A stretch of DNA of 5,487 bases, from the NCBI GenBank assembly GCA_041485445.1, contig JBGPJN010000204.1, forward strand, positions 1 to 5,487, read 5' to 3'. Below, one piece after another: positions 4,693-5,487 of this stretch (its first letter is position 1; the number at the start of each line of letters is the position of its first letter). This DNA is from SHYG01 sp041485445 (GTDB lineage Bacteria; Chloroflexota; Dehalococcoidia; Lucifugimonadales; UBA3495). A program made the position numbers and the translations under genes. Below the pieces are notes generated by a model. That model searched no databases. It had not been told where the DNA came from and saw only the letters and a program-made list of their open reading frames with translations.

Positions 4693-4704
4693 GGCGGCGC
4701 CGCC
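4693..4704. repeat. Perfect 12-base GC palindrome upstream of clpB
   Basis: GGCGGCGCCGCC is identical to its reverse complement and ends 29 bases before the clpB ATG. It may be a protein site or only chance in GC-rich DNA. No convincing clpB promoter pair could be found in 4632-4733, so clpB may also be read from the hspR operon through the repeat element. Confidence 0.3.
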
Positions 4705-4733
4705 CGCACCAACCAACGGCAGGAGAAAACCCC

Positions 4734-5487
4734 ATGCTATTAAAACCCGAACAGTTTACCGAGCAGGCCCGCGAGGCGCTGCAGAACTCCCAGGAACTGG
4801 TGCGCCGCTACCGGCACAGCCAGTGGGATGTGGAGCACATCCTTCTGGCCCTGCTGGACTTGGAGCGCGGTCTGCCCGCCGACATCCTCCAGGAGCTGGG
4901 CATCGCCCTCAACCCGGTGAAGGCCCGGCTGGGCCGCATCCTGGAGGGCGCGCCCAAGCTGGCCCACGACTCCAACCAGATCTTCGCCACGCCCCGGGCC
5001 ACGCGGCTGCTGGAGAGCGCCAAGGCCGAGGCCGACCGGCTCAAGGACGAGTTCATCGGCACCGAGCATCTCTTCGTGGCCGCGGTCATGGACACCCAGG
5101 GGCCCTCGGCCCAGGTGATGCAGGAGTTCGGCATTGACCAGGAGAAGGTCTACCGGGCCCTGATGAAGATCCGGGGCAGCCGCCGGGTGGACGACCCCCG
5201 GGCGGAGAGCCGCTACCGCTCCCTGGAGAAGTACAGCATCGACCTGACCAAGCTGGCCCGGGAGGGCAAGCTGGACCCCGTGGTGGGCCGGGACGAGGAG
5301 GTGCGGCGCGTGATTCAGGTGCTGAGCCGCCGCCGCAAGAACAACCCCGTGCTGATCGGCGAGCCGGGCGTGGGCAAGACGGCCATTGCCGAAGGTCTGG
5401 CGCGCCGCATCGTGAGCGGCGATGTTCCGGAGTCGTTGAAAAACAAGAAGCTGGTCGCCATGGATCTCGGCGCGATGATTGCCGGCG
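4734..5487 (+). CDS. clpB: ClpB disaggregase, N-terminal part (runs off the window)
   Basis: The frame gives 251 residues from ATG 4734 to the right edge; full ClpB is about 850-870. AGGAGA (4721-4726) lies seven bases before the ATG. Residues 1-145 are the double Clp N domain (FTEQAREALQNSQELVRRYRH at 8-28, WDVEHILLALLDLE at 31-44, FIGTEHLFVAAV at 107-118). A linker leads to LEKYSIDLTKLAREGKLDPVVGRDEE (164-189), and the first AAA+ domain follows with Walker A GEPGVGKT at 209-216. ClpB threads aggregated proteins through its hexameric pore using ATP and works with DnaK and J-proteins. ClpC is the main alternative; the LEKYSIDLT and MDLGAMIAG blocks and the heat-shock neighbours favour ClpB. 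The coiled-coil middle domain that would settle this lies outside the window. Confidence 0.88.
   Translation, partial: MLLKPEQFTEQAREALQNSQELVRRYRHSQWDVEHILLALLDLERGLPADILQELGIALNPVKARLGRILEGAPKLAHDSNQIFATPRATRLLESAKAEADRLKDEFIGTEHLFVAAVMDTQGPSAQVMQEFGIDQEKVYRALMKIRGSRRVDDPRAESRYRSLEKYSIDLTKLAREGKLDPVVGRDEEVRRVIQVLSRRRKNNPVLIGEPGVGKTAIAEGLARRIVSGDVPESLKNKKLVAMDLGAMIAG

Noticed and set aside
4508..5137. Plus-strand frame of 209 codons running from the repeat element into clpB
   Set aside because: Its first part translates the REP-like repeat and its second part is clpB in the wrong frame.
1..5487. CRISPR array, rRNA, riboswitch or transposase gene
   Set aside because: No regularly spaced repeats, no rRNA-like segments, no recognisable riboswitch core and no DDE or recombinase protein were seen on either strand.

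Overview
The window is GC-rich, uses Shine-Dalgarno-led ATG/GTG starts, and holds three blocks. The block from about 2360 onward is a heat-shock cluster: an Hsp20 gene on the minus strand, then, divergently on the plus strand, a zinc-finger-less DnaJ/CbpA-type co-chaperone, an HspR-like MerR regulator and the first part of ClpB. A MerR/HspR-controlled DnaJ-ClpB set, together with the flavoprotein at the left edge and the overall protein style, would fit a Chloroflexota (Dehalococcoidia-like) bacterium. Actinobacterial or Deinococcus-like relatives are not excluded. This taxonomic guess is inference from remembered family resemblance, not from a search.

Layout. 1-819 (minus): N-terminal two thirds of an acyl-CoA-dehydrogenase-fold flavoprotein, probably of the flavin-dependent monooxygenase branch, running off the left edge. 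820-1071: no gene, only a possible promoter for that flavoprotein. 1072-1500 (plus): an open frame encoding a small ParB/KorB-like helix-turn-helix protein with an unclear 5' end. 1512-2155 (plus): a compact HI1419/HI1420-type toxin-antitoxin operon with a promoter, a perfect operator-like palindrome over the -10 box, and a toxin start codon lying where transcription should begin. 2166-2220: two interleaved inverted repeats with pseudoknot topology and no assigned function. 2280-2354 (minus): tRNA-Asn(GUU) with encoded CCA and its own promoter. 2461-2490: intrinsic terminator of hsp20. 2516-2977 (minus): hsp20. 2978-3212: divergent regulatory region. 3213-4112, 4115-4462 and 4734-end (plus): dnaJ-like, hspR-like and clpB. 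A REP-like palindromic repeat sits between hspR and clpB.

How the genes work together. Hsp20 holds unfolding proteins, the J-protein delivers clients to an Hsp70 (not in this window), ClpB disaggregates with Hsp70, and the MerR-type protein is the likely repressor of the set. The toxin-antitoxin pair is a separate accessory module, placed with the HTH gene next to the 3' end of the tRNA gene.

Nothing here is clearly a new multi-gene system. The points most worth a second look are the interleaved inverted repeats at 2166-2220, the apparently leaderless toxin transcript, and the heat-shock control region, which lacks a clean HspR (HAIR) site but carries its own repeats.
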